From assembly GCF_000245795.1 (NCBI RefSeq), contig NZ_JH601133.1, positions 665,909 through 729,908 of the forward strand: a stretch of DNA of 64,000 bases, given 5' to 3'. The position numbers and the translations under genes were made by a program. The notes under the pieces are model-generated. The model was not told where the DNA came from. It ran no database searches and saw only the letters and a list, made by a program, of their open reading frames with translations. Below, piece after piece: positions 51,011 to 60,134 of the stretch (position 1 is its first letter; every line of letters begins with the position of its first letter). Origin of the DNA: Facklamia languida CCUG 37842 (GTDB lineage: Bacteria > Bacillota > Bacilli > Lactobacillales > Aerococcaceae).

Positions 51011-52558
51011 TTAATTTACTCTCTTAATAAAAGTGAATTCATTCATACCGGCTTCGTCCGGTCTTTCTTCAGGGAACCCCTCAAAATTATTATGTAATGG
51101 AATCTTGTAGCCATAATCCAATATAGGAATAATAGGAAGATCTTGTGCCATTATTTCCTGAACCTTATTGTACAAAGGAATGCGTTTTTCAGGGTCTACC
51201 TCCTTTACCCCTTCCTTAAGAAGGTTCTCAACTTCTTCATTAGTATATCCAGCAAGATTGTTGAATCCATTGATGGAGATACGTCCTTCAATTCCTGATA
51301 CATCAGGACCTTGGTATCCTGCTAATAGTGTTAAGTCAAAATTCTTATCTTCAGCCACCTTTGTTTGCCATGCAGAAAATTCCATCATATTAATATTTAT
51401 ACCAATTCCTGCTTTTTCTAAGTTAGCTTTTATCACAGTACAAATATCACTGAAATTTCCATCTTCAAATGAATCTAATTGAAGCTCCACATAGTGGCCA
51501 TTTTCGTTCTTTTCATAACCAGATTCCTCAAATAATTTAATCGCTTCATCTACATTTGTTTTTGGTAGACCAACTTCTTCATTAACATAATCCGCAAATT
51601 TTGGCGAAATAAAAGTCGTTGCAACTTGACCAATATTATTTGATACTCTATCAAAAATTGACTGTTGATCTATCGCCAACGCAATCGCTTTCATTATAAC
51701 GCCATCTTTGAACTTTTCGTCTTGTAAGTTTCCGGTAATATATGCTCGGTTTATTCCAAGATATTCAAATACTCGATAGTCAGGGTTTTCATCTAAAGAG
51801 TTAGCTTCAGAAGGTGATAAGCCACCAAGATAGTCAATCTCTCCGTTGATTAATGATTGATATGCTGTCTTAGGGTCTGAACTGATTTTGAAGATCAACT
51901 CATCAATTTCTGGTACATGCCCAAAATATTTTTCATTTTTTTCTAAAATTAGAGAGACTCCATTTTCATAGGAGACAAATTTAAAAGGTCCCGTCCCTAT
52001 TGGGTGCATATTAGCAGGGTTATTAGCATAATCTGTTCCCTCATAAAGGTGCTTAGGTAATATAAAAGTTCCATACCAAGATAATTTACTTAAGAATGAA
52101 GCATCAGCTTGTTTCATCTTAAAGACCACTGTATTTTCATCTGGGGCCTCAATTGATTCTACATTAACAAAAGTGTCACTCTTGGGCCACTTCTCAGTTA
52201 TTAATGTATCGTAAGTCCACTTTACATCCTCAGATGAAAATGGCTGTCCATCGTGCCACTCTACATTTTCGTGCAATTTAAAAGTAATTGTTTTATTATC
52301 ATCACTGTATTCCCATTCTTTAGCTAAATCTGGAATATACTCATTATTAATATTTAACTTGACTAGTCGGCTAAAAATATTTTGATCATAAACATAAGCA
52401 GCATCATCCATACGCATCGTGGTATTAAATGTATTGGGCTCAGCACCAGATGCAATAAACACAAATTTGTCTTCTGCATTCACTTTTGTGGTTCCGTTAG
52501 TTAAAATTAGAAGAGCAATAAACAACCAACTGAATAAATTAGAAATTTTCTTTTTCAT
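51011..52558 (-). CDS. Peptide ABC transporter substrate-binding protein (island)
   Basis: 515 residues, family 5 binder. Signal peptide MKKKISNLFSWLFIALLILT, cleavage after VNA; no lipobox cysteine. The mature part has the hallmark WEYSDDNKTITFKLHENVEW and HDGQPFSSEDV. Last gene of a six-gene operon, one base after the peptidase gene. Unlike most Opp operons, the binding protein comes last. Diverged from the two OppA copies at 23-27 kb. Confidence 0.9.
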   Translation of the reverse strand: MKKKISNLFSWLFIALLILTNGTTKVNAEDKFVFIASGAEPNTFNTTMRMDDAAYVYDQNIFSRLVKLNINNEYIPDLAKEWEYSDDNKTITFKLHENVEWHDGQPFSSEDVKWTYDTLITEKWPKSDTFVNVESIEAPDENTVVFKMKQADASFLSKLSWYGTFILPKHLYEGTDYANNPANMHPIGTGPFKFVSYENGVSLILEKNEKYFGHVPEIDELIFKISSDPKTAYQSLINGEIDYLGGLSPSEANSLDENPDYRVFEYLGINRAYITGNLQDEKFKDGVIMKAIALAIDQQSIFDRVSNNIGQVATTFISPKFADYVNEEVGLPKTNVDEAIKLFEESGYEKNENGHYVELQLDSFEDGNFSDICTVIKANLEKAGIGININMMEFSAWQTKVAEDKNFDLTLLAGYQGPDVSGIEGRISINGFNNLAGYTNEEVENLLKEGVKEVDPEKRIPLYNKVQEIMAQDLPIIPILDYGYKIPLHNNFEGFPEERPDEAGMNEFTFIKRVN

Positions 52559-52559
52559 C

Positions 52560-53942
52560 TTATTTTTCCACTCTTTCCCTTATTTTATTCATAAGTAATA
52601 AGCCACATTCAAGTTGTACAGATATTAACTTCTTTATAGGAATAACATTGTAATTGATTAATTTTTCGCATTCCGCAGCCTTGATTGAAAAATAATCTAA
52701 TAGATCTTTTAAGACATCTTTAATTATTTCATTCGAGTTCCCCTTTCTTATTTCGTACTCACAACTTCGAATTGCAAGAGACAAACTAAGGAGTGTATAA
52801 AATCTTCTAATAATATTACTATCTAAATATTCTGATTCTTTGCAAGGTTGATTATATTCCTCATTATCATTTATGTAATTTATCTCAGCGCTCAATCCTT
52901 TCTTTGAATACATTTGCTCCTGCTTCACCATTTTGTAAAATGGATTTTCATCTGATATACAACTATCTATCACATCCATTTTATCTCCAATAAGACTATT
53001 TACCGTCTGTGATATTTCAATACCACTTAATATTGATTCTTTTCTTGTAATATTCATCTCCTTCTCACTATCAATTCTTTCATCATAGAAATACGGCAAT
53101 TCAGTAACTAAAAAATAACTGTTTAACCCAGAATCTGCAATATATGATTCAGTTGAACCTCCAGAATTCGCCATCATCTGTGCTGGGGATTCGTCACCAT
53201 ACTTTTCATAGTGGTCATACGTATCTTTTGATGAAATGAACGGAAAAATAGCTGGGGCGTAAGGCTTAATAAATGAAACCTCTGGCTCCCCTAAATGAAG
53301 CGGGAGGCCTTGTCTGCTTGAAGCATTATAGAAATCCTCCCACAAGTCCGGTAACTCATTATTAATATACCAGTATGTCCCACCAAACCCAGCATTATGT
53401 AATCCATAAACAAAATCTGGCTTTATTTCATCAATCAGATTCATTAGTATCTTTGTTTCAGGTAGTGGAGAATCAAACTTATAATCCTTGTACTCAAAAG
53501 GATAAGTCCATTCCACTTGCTCATATGCAGCAGGTCGGAAAAAGTCTCGAGCATACCGCGTTAGAGTTAATTCTCCTTTAAACCACCCTTCATTTAATTT
53601 GGTACCATCAACATCGATACACTTTATAATATGCCAAGTATAATCACTAGATATACGAAGGTCAGCGTTTGTTGCTAGTTCATTTGAAAGAAATTCTAAC
53701 ATCATAGCTCCTATTGGTTCATTCGGATGTGGACACCCATAAAGCATCGCATCATATTTACCAGAACCTATTGTCAATAAGTAGATTGGGTGGCCATTTC
53801 GAGAATGTCCCGCAATCTTTACCTTAACAATATCAGGATACTCCTCAGCTAAACGAAGTGTATTTTCATCCATTTCTTCAACAGTTAAGAATTCTTTATA
53901 ATCAGGAATCGTTGTTAAAATTTCTTCTACCATTTCTATCAT
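52560..53942 (-). CDS. M14-family zinc carboxypeptidase-like protein, cytoplasmic
   Basis: 460 residues. Zinc ligands fit the M14 pattern: GCPHPNEPIGAMM (His about 72, Glu about 75) and YGLHNAGFGG (His about 182). A catalytic glutamate is plausible in LVTELPYFYD. There is no signal peptide, so it should act on peptides after import. The N-terminal half carries the enzyme; the C-terminal 130 residues are helical and unrecognised. Overlaps the upstream ATPase gene by four bases, so it is a genuine member of the transporter operon. M14 members include carboxypeptidases and murein-peptide gamma-D-glutamyl amidases; which applies here is not visible. Confidence 0.82.
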   Translation of the reverse strand: MIEMVEEILTTIPDYKEFLTVEEMDENTLRLAEEYPDIVKVKIAGHSRNGHPIYLLTIGSGKYDAMLYGCPHPNEPIGAMMLEFLSNELATNADLRISSDYTWHIIKCIDVDGTKLNEGWFKGELTLTRYARDFFRPAAYEQVEWTYPFEYKDYKFDSPLPETKILMNLIDEIKPDFVYGLHNAGFGGTYWYINNELPDLWEDFYNASSRQGLPLHLGEPEVSFIKPYAPAIFPFISSKDTYDHYEKYGDESPAQMMANSGGSTESYIADSGLNSYFLVTELPYFYDERIDSEKEMNITRKESILSGIEISQTVNSLIGDKMDVIDSCISDENPFYKMVKQEQMYSKKGLSAEINYINDNEEYNQPCKESEYLDSNIIRRFYTLLSLSLAIRSCEYEIRKGNSNEIIKDVLKDLLDYFSIKAAECEKLINYNVIPIKKLISVQLECGLLLMNKIRERVEK

Positions 53943-54781
53943 TTGATAACCTCCAATAACTCTTTTTCTCTTCTGGCTCGAATGCCCTTTCTCGGATCAA
54001 TTGATCCTATACTTGAAATTAATAATTTTGTATATTCTTCTTGTGGACTATAAATTACTTGATTAGTTAAACCTTGCTCAACCACTTTTCCTTTATTCAT
54101 AACAATTAACTGATCTGAAAGAAATTGTGTAGTAGCTATATCATGACTAATAAATATCAACGATTTCTTCTTCTTCTTTATAAGTTTAGTCAGCATCTTA
54201 ATGATTTCGCCACGAATAGAAACATCTAACATAGATACCGGCTCATCAGCAATCAAAATATCTGGTTCTAAAGACATAGCTCTTAGGATTGAAATTCGTT
54301 GAAGTTGCCCTCCAGATAATTGATGAGGATATCTTCCTAAGTAATCAACAGCTGGAGTTATGCCCCCTTCTTCAAGAATTCTGATGACCATATTTTTTCT
54401 ATCCGCATCGCTATTTCCGATATGATGAATTTTTAATGGTTCAGACATAATGCGCAAAATAGTATGACGATAATCAAATGTTTCATAAGGATTTTGGAAA
54501 ACAATTTGTATTGTCTTATGAAATTTTAGTCGGTCCTTTCTTCTCAGTTCCTGAATTAGCTCCCCATCAAAGTAGATCTGACCTTCGGAAGCATCCTCAA
54601 GTCCCACTATAATCTTGCCTAATGTCGATTTCCCAGACCCTGACTGCCCTATTACACCTAAGACTTGTCCTTCTTCTAATGTAAAGGAAACTTGGTCTAA
54701 TGCCTTGAAAAGCTTTCCCTCCACATTTGGATTCTTATTCTTATAATGTTTACTGATACCACTAACTACTAGGTCTCCCAT
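53939..54781 (-). CDS. Peptide ABC transporter ATPase, OppF-like (island)
   Basis: 280 residues. Walker A GQSGSGKSTLGKIIVGL, signature LSGGQLQRISILRAM, Walker B ILIADEPVSMLDVSIR, switch SHDIATTQFLSD. Shorter than the chromosomal OppF (no long C-terminal tail). Confidence 0.9.
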   Translation of the reverse strand: MGDLVVSGISKHYKNKNPNVEGKLFKALDQVSFTLEEGQVLGVIGQSGSGKSTLGKIIVGLEDASEGQIYFDGELIQELRRKDRLKFHKTIQIVFQNPYETFDYRHTILRIMSEPLKIHHIGNSDADRKNMVIRILEEGGITPAVDYLGRYPHQLSGGQLQRISILRAMSLEPDILIADEPVSMLDVSIRGEIIKMLTKLIKKKKKSLIFISHDIATTQFLSDQLIVMNKGKVVEQGLTNQVIYSPQEEYTKLLISSIGSIDPRKGIRARREKELLEVIK

Positions 54782-54794
54782 TTTTTCACCTCAC

Positions 54795-55577
54795 TTAAGC
54801 AATATTTATATAAGAATTAATAAGTTTCTTTGTATATTCTTCTTTGGGACTTAATAAGACTTGATTTACATCACCCATTTCAATTATCTGGCCATCTTTC
54901 ATAACAATAATTTTATTACATGTTGAAGCTACTGTCGAAATATCATGAGTAATCATAAATCGTGTTAAATTATACTCGTCTTCCAAATCCATAATCATTT
55001 CTAATACCTTATTCTGAACAACTACATCAAGCGCAGTAGTTGCTTCATCAAAGAAGACTATTTCCGGACTATTCAAAACAGCCAATGCAATAGAAACACG
55101 CTGCATCATTCCACCTGAAAGTTCATGAGGATACTGTTCATAAACTCTGCTAGGCAAGTCGACACGTTCTAATACTTTTAAACAGTGCTCTTTTATTTCA
55201 GATACTTTTTTCTTCTTATTGTGTACTGTATATATATCTTTCATTTGTTGCCCGATCTTATGTGTGGGACTTAGTGCTGACATTGACTTTTGAAACACAA
55301 ATGCTATTTGATTCCAACGTATCTTATTGATCTCTCTTTGGTTACACTCTAATAAATTTTGATTATTATATAAAATTTGCCCCGTAATCTTAGCGGATCT
55401 TTTGGGAAGCAGCTGTAGAACAGATAATGCAAAAGTAGATTTTCCTGACCCAGATTCCCCAACTATTCCCACTGAATCCTTCTTATCAATTGTAAAATTC
55501 ATATTTTTAACAGCATGAAATAATCCATTATTTGTACGATAATAAATGTTTAAATCTCTTACTTGAAAATAACTCAT
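54795..55577 (-). CDS. Peptide ABC transporter ATPase, OppD-like (island)
   Basis: About 260 residues from ATG 55577; GGAGG in the preceding codons supports this over an ATG 12 bases upstream. Walker [19 protein letters not shown], signature LSGGMMQRVSIALAV, Walker B IVFFDEATTALDVVVQ with the unusual D-E-A instead of D-E-P, switch THDISTVAST. Short form without the usual C-terminal extension. Confidence 0.9.
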   Translation of the reverse strand: MSYFQVRDLNIYYRTNNGLFHAVKNMNFTIDKKDSVGIVGESGSGKSTFALSVLQLLPKRSAKITGQILYNNQNLLECNQREINKIRWNQIAFVFQKSMSALSPTHKIGQQMKDIYTVHNKKKKVSEIKEHCLKVLERVDLPSRVYEQYPHELSGGMMQRVSIALAVLNSPEIVFFDEATTALDVVVQNKVLEMIMDLEDEYNLTRFMITHDISTVASTCNKIIVMKDGQIIEMGDVNQVLLSPKEEYTKKLINSYINIA

Positions 55578-55605
55578 AGAATCCTCCATACATCTTGTCT
55601 ATCTA

Positions 55606-56427
55606 TTAACCCTTAGGTGTCTTTGGAGTTAAAATCTTATTAATTCCATCTCCAATTAACTGAAGACTCAATACAGTAATTACGATAGCAATTCCTGGAA
55701 ATGTTGAGACCCACCATGACCTAGGCATATATGCACTTCCTTGAGAAATCATTTGACCCCACGAAACCACATTGGGATCACCTAAACCTAAAAATGATAA
55801 GCTAGCTTCTAATAAGATCGCTCCTGAAATATTCATTATAGTATTGGCAATGATGGGATAGATCGCATTAGGGATGATATGCGACAATAAAATATTGCGA
55901 TGCTTTTCACCTAATATGTAAGCTGACTTAACAAAAGTTCTCTCCTTTATTGACATAGCCTGAGCACGCATAATTCTTGCATTTCCAACCCAAGATGTAA
56001 ACCCGATGACTATCATGACATTTGTCATTGAAGATCCAAAGAATGCTACGATTATTAAGATAAGAAAGAATGCTGGTGTCATCACGAAGATATTAATGAA
56101 TTCACTAATAACTCGATCCCATTCCCCCCCAAAATAACCAGCTACGGCGCCTACTGCAACCCCAATTACAGCAGAAATTAAAGATGCGACCAACCCAATT
56201 GTTAGTGAAGTTCGAGTTCCATAAATGATGTTCGAAAATACGTCTCCCCCTAAAGAATCTGTTCCAAAATAATGCCCTTGATTTCCTGGAGCAACTAATA
56301 AATCATCTGTTAGCTGTTTTGGAGCATATGGTGCCAGAAAATTTGCAAAGAGAGCAATAATAATTAGAAAGATCATCAAAACCAAACCTATACAAAAACC
56401 CTTTTCTTTTGCAATTCTACTAAACAT
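55606..56427 (-). CDS. Peptide ABC transporter permease, OppC-like (island)
   Basis: About 273 residues. ATG 56427 is favoured (AGGTG upstream) over GTG 56433. First span after a short N-terminus, external loop with HYFGTDSLGGDVFSNIIYGTR, EAA loop FVKSAYILGEKHRNILLSH, six spans. Confidence 0.9.
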   Translation of the reverse strand: MFSRIAKEKGFCIGLVLMIFLIIIALFANFLAPYAPKQLTDDLLVAPGNQGHYFGTDSLGGDVFSNIIYGTRTSLTIGLVASLISAVIGVAVGAVAGYFGGEWDRVISEFINIFVMTPAFFLILIIVAFFGSSMTNVMIVIGFTSWVGNARIMRAQAMSIKERTFVKSAYILGEKHRNILLSHIIPNAIYPIIANTIMNISGAILLEASLSFLGLGDPNVVSWGQMISQGSAYMPRSWWVSTFPGIAIVITVLSLQLIGDGINKILTPKTPKG

Positions 56428-56435
56428 ATTCACAC

Positions 56436-57404
56436 CTACTCATAAGAAATTCTAGGGTCTATTATCATATATACAATATCCATAAATAACATCATTAGTG
56501 CCACTGATATAGAAACTATCAAATAAATTCCTGTTAGAACCTGATAATCTCTACCCTGTATAGAGGTTAATAACAAGCGTCCCATTCCTGGCCATGAGAA
56601 AACAGTTTCAATTAAGGTAGAGCCAGATAACACGAATGCAAAACTCATCCCTATAGCAGTCACCGTTGGAAGCATTGAATTTTTCAGTACATATCGCCTA
56701 AATATTTTTTTACGATTCATACCAGTTGCAATGAAAGTGTCAATGAAATCCTCATTCATAGTCTGAATTACAGAAGTTCTTGTAATTCTAAAAAAATACG
56801 GAAAAGTAATCAATACTAGGGTAGATACAGGTAATATCAGGTGCTTGCATAAATCAATGAATTTATCGAATCCGTCTCCTCTCATTCTCAGATTATACAT
56901 ACCAGATGTTGGTAACCAACCTAATAATGAAGCGAAAATCAAAATCATCATCATACCCAACCAGAAACTAGGCATAGAATCAAACACATAAGTTAAAGGA
57001 GTAAATATCTTATCTAGCAATGACCCTTTATTAGATCCACATTTTAGACCAAGATAGATTCCTAAAATAATAGATATGATTAAAGAGACCATGCTTAATA
57101 TTAAAGTGGGAAATACTCGTTGACCAATAATTTCGATAACAGGTAAATTAGATACATATGAAAAACCTAAATCACCCTTGAGTAAATTTCCTAGAAATAA
57201 AAGAAATTGCTTTAAGATTGGCTGATCAAGACCATATTGGGACTTTAAAGCGGCAATCATTTCAGGATTAGGATTTTCTGTGCCTGCTAAGATTGTGATT
57301 GGATCACCAGGAGCCAAGCGGATTACAAAGAAATTTATGAATACAGATACTATGACTACTAATAAAGCGGTTAAAAGTCTATTCAAAATGTATTTTTTTT
57401 CCAT
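56436..57404 (-). CDS. Peptide ABC transporter permease, OppB-like (island)
   Basis: About 322 residues from ATG 57404 with AAAGGAG; a frame seven codons longer places that site inside the gene. Family block FVIRLAPGDPITILAG and EAA loop FIDTFIATGMNRKKIFRRYVLKN. First gene of the operon, behind a TTGACA promoter with a cre-like site. Confidence 0.9.
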   Translation of the reverse strand: MEKKYILNRLLTALLVVIVSVFINFFVIRLAPGDPITILAGTENPNPEMIAALKSQYGLDQPILKQFLLFLGNLLKGDLGFSYVSNLPVIEIIGQRVFPTLILSMVSLIISIILGIYLGLKCGSNKGSLLDKIFTPLTYVFDSMPSFWLGMMMILIFASLLGWLPTSGMYNLRMRGDGFDKFIDLCKHLILPVSTLVLITFPYFFRITRTSVIQTMNEDFIDTFIATGMNRKKIFRRYVLKNSMLPTVTAIGMSFAFVLSGSTLIETVFSWPGMGRLLLTSIQGRDYQVLTGIYLIVSISVALMMLFMDIVYMIIDPRISYE

Positions 57405-57440
57405 AATTAACTCCTTTATTATCATTATATTACCATTAAA

Positions 57441-57489
57441 AGAAAGCGCTTTATATTTAATATAATAAACGTCCGAACGAAAATGTCAA
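57441..57489 (-). promoter_or_regulatory. Promoter of the island peptide operon with cre-like site
   Basis: Minus strand TTGACA (57484-57489) with an AT-rich -10 16-18 bases downstream (TATTAT or TTATAT). Just downstream AGAAAGCGCTTTAT (57441-57454) resembles the CcpA cre site TGAAAGCGCTTTCA at 11 of 14 positions, a position suited to roadblock repression by glucose. Confidence 0.6.
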
Positions 57490-57522
57490 TACTATCTAAC
57501 TTTTATATTGAATAAAAAAATA

Positions 57523-57555
57523 ATAGCAAACAATTATTGTAATTTTGTTTGCTAT
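57523..57555. promoter_or_regulatory. Inverted-repeat operator candidate between peptide operon and GntR genes
   Basis: ATAGCAAACAA (57523-57533) and TTGTTTGCTAT (57545-57555) are perfect 11-base arms around 11 bases. It lies 41 bases before the first GntR start codon and upstream of the divergent promoter, suiting a shared operator. Confidence 0.6.
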
Positions 57556-57596
57556 AAGTTATTATATGCCTTATAAAACAATTATTGAGGTGCTAT

Positions 57597-58313
57597 ATGA
57601 ATCATAGAAATGTTCCTGCTGTTACAGAAGCGGTGGAAAAGCTGATTTATTTCAATTTTATAAATGAGTACCATTCGGGAAAACAGCTGCCAACAGAAAA
57701 AGAACTAACTAGAGAACTTAATATTACCCGGACTACTTTAAGGTCTGCTTTAGAAATTCTGGAATGTGAACATATTATTGAACGAACTCCTAATATGTCA
57801 CCTAAAACTTCTCAAAGCAAGTATTCTATTGGCTTGTTTGAAGGTGATAATTTCATGAACGCTCTGCGAAAAGCGGATTCTAATTTCCAAACTGACCTAA
57901 TTTCCTTTAACTCATCCTCACCAAATAAATCAATTATTAATCTTTTAAATTTGAGTGAAAATCAAGATGTTTATCAGATCTATCGACTACGAAAAATTGA
58001 TTTCTTACCTACATCGATTGAAACAATCAATATAAATAAATCATTAACTCCTAACTTAGACATACACTATAATTATAAGAGATCTTTGTCTTTTACACTC
58101 AAGAATATCTATCATTATAATCTAAGGGTTCGCTCAATTAGCTTTAGTGTTGGATTTGCTAATCCAACTGAAGCAAAACTTTTAAGAATTAAGTCAAATG
58201 ACCCCCTAATAATTATTAAAGGAGTTAAATTTTTAGAAGATGGTACTCCATTGCAAACTTTTAAACAACTATATAGAGCAGATAAATTTAAATTAACTTC
58301 TTATAAATACTAG
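57597..58313 (+). CDS. GntR-family regulator with UTRA-type effector domain (first of two)
   Basis: About 238 residues from ATG 57597 (GAGGTG upstream). N-terminal winged helix: SGKQLPTEKELTRELNITRT and onward TLRSALEILECEHII is typical GntR. The C-terminal part ending FLEDGTPLQTFKQLYRADKF resembles UTRA, which binds small ligands. Divergent from the peptide operon, which it probably controls. Confidence 0.85.
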   Translation: MNHRNVPAVTEAVEKLIYFNFINEYHSGKQLPTEKELTRELNITRTTLRSALEILECEHIIERTPNMSPKTSQSKYSIGLFEGDNFMNALRKADSNFQTDLISFNSSSPNKSIINLLNLSENQDVYQIYRLRKIDFLPTSIETININKSLTPNLDIHYNYKRSLSFTLKNIYHYNLRVRSISFSVGFANPTEAKLLRIKSNDPLIIIKGVKFLEDGTPLQTFKQLYRADKFKLTSYKY

Positions 58314-58321
58314 GTGATTAA

Positions 58322-59041
58322 ATGGCTATCAATAATGAAAAATTTAATCAATTATACTCTTATATAAGACAAGATTTAATAAAAAGTATTGAAAATCAAA
58401 CATATCCCCCAAATTCTGAACTTCCATCTACTAGAGAGCTATCTAATTTATATTTAGTAAATGAAGATCTAGTCCTTTCTGTAATAGAATCATTAATAAC
58501 AGAAGGCTTCCTGATAAAAGTAAACTCTTCATTTTTTGTTCTTGATATACGATATCAAGAAACACTCACTAGTAAAGGGATAACACTCAACCTAAATTCA
58601 ATGAATAATGAAGAACATATACAATTTAATGAGCTTAGAAAATACATTCGACGGGCAGGTTGTCTTTACTCAATGGTTCTGAATATTCAACCAGAAGATG
58701 ATATTTATTATATTGAACGATTGGTAAAAAGGAATGACACCCCACTTTGGTATGAGGAAAACTATTGTGCTGTTAATTTACTACCTAATTTATCTCATAT
58801 TGACACTACCGTTTACTCTCTAGAAAGCATATTAACTTATCACAATATTCCAATCGGTGGACAACAACAAATTGTTGAAGTTGTCCCTGGAACGAAGAGA
58901 TTAAAAAAAATACTTAGATTAGAGCCCAACAAACCAGTACTACGTTTTAATATTTACATTCTAGATTTGTATGGAAATAATCAATTTCATATTAAACGGT
59001 ACTATCATCCCAATGCTATCTCATTTAATTTAGAAAATTAA
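58322..59041 (+). CDS. GntR-family regulator with UTRA-type effector domain (second of two)
   Basis: 239 residues, eight bases after the first regulator, AGGTGATTAA in front. N-terminal PPNSELPSTRELSNLYLVNE then DLVLSVIESLITEGFL fits a GntR winged helix but the recognition helix is atypical (no T-T-L-R). UTRA-like C-terminus (YYIERLVKRNDTPLWYEENY). Low similarity to its neighbour, so probably not a recent duplication; the pair may form a heterodimer or read two ligands. Confidence 0.8.
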   Translation: MAINNEKFNQLYSYIRQDLIKSIENQTYPPNSELPSTRELSNLYLVNEDLVLSVIESLITEGFLIKVNSSFFVLDIRYQETLTSKGITLNLNSMNNEEHIQFNELRKYIRRAGCLYSMVLNIQPEDDIYYIERLVKRNDTPLWYEENYCAVNLLPNLSHIDTTVYSLESILTYHNIPIGGQQQIVEVVPGTKRLKKILRLEPNKPVLRFNIYILDLYGNNQFHIKRYYHPNAISFNLEN

Positions 59042-59067
59042 TCATAGTATTCAATGGAACTTTCTCT

Positions 59068-59236
59068 CGTAAACTTCAAGTATCAGTTAGCCACTTGACT
59101 AACGTAACAATATCCATATCAAGACCATCATTCTTATACTATCGCGACTATATGTGTCCGTAAGAAAAGAAAAGAGACCAAGCAACAACTTGTTGCTTAG
59201 TCTACTTTCAATACCATCAACCCTATTTGACATAAA
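59068..59236. mobile_element. ISL3-family remnant, rearranged
   Basis: 59068-59105 resembles 48631-48673 (TTCAAGTAT..GTTAGCCAC..). 59125-59211 encodes in the opposite orientation the transposase C-terminus (ending RKKRKETKQQLVA then TAG). The last bases CCATCAACCCTATTTGACAT are the inverted terminal repeat. Two pieces of one IS joined head to head. Likely right-hand partner of the ISL3 ends at 41.9 kb. Confidence 0.75.
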
Positions 59237-60134
59237 GCCGAAATTATTTAAAAACCAATTTATATATATCCCAAATTTTATAGATTATTCAATAATATTA
59301 TAAATAAGTGTGGAAAATTTTACAATTTAGTTAAGTATGATCGTAGCATATTGAAAAAATATAGAATATGACCAGGTGATTAGGCAGTTGATCAATAACA
59401 GTAGAGAAATCAATATATAGAAGCTGAAATCATTCATGAGTTCGAAAATTGGTAAGTGAAGCTCTAAGGCAGGCTTCATGAGTTGGAAATATTGACACCA
59501 ATTTAGCCAATCCATTCTTTTACATTTATAGAGACTGGCTTCAATTGGCGTTATTATTAATATTTCTTTAAATGATTTGAAGCTCATATTCCTTTAGCAT
59601 TTATAAACGTATGTTAGTCAAATGCATTCTTTAGATATGAATATAACTTTAAAAAAACCTTCTAAGAATTTGAGAGTTAAAGTCGCTTATTATTTAAAGA
59701 ACGCGAGACATTATAATCAACTACCAAGGTGAACTTTTCTTTATGATAGAATGGATACCATAAATAATCCTTAAAGACTATTGAATTTATTGTTTTCAAA
59801 ATAGAAGCGCTTTAGTTGAGACCAGATTTCAAGCTATTGGTAGGCTGTGGAAGAACCTTTAACTCAATAAATTAGATCAAATTCAAAGGAACATTCAATT
59901 GGGTTTTGAATTTTGATAAGATTATAGTGATTTCTGACCGGGTAGAAGGTGATTGTCAGTCTGATCGCTTTCTCTAGATATTCTGAGTTGTCCAATACTT
60001 AAAAGAAATGATCAATACAGTCATGATGAGTGAAGATAGTGTTAATGTTGCACCATCTCATGCAGATGTGAGGGGTGCCATTAGAGCAAGAAATAAATGA
60101 CTTTAGAATCTGTTAATAGGAATAAAATGAGTTT
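59237..60134. other. Gene-poor stretch, probably decayed coding DNA
   Basis: No intact gene. Short frames (one of 86 residues on the minus strand at 59327-59587, with two hydrophobic segments) lack ribosome sites. Pieces on the minus strand look protein-like but change frame repeatedly, so a dead gene is likely; family not recognised. Confidence 0.4.

Noticed and set aside
59327-59587. 86-residue minus-strand reading frame
   Set aside because: No ribosome site, no recognisable family, surrounded by decayed sequence; treated as chance or remnant.
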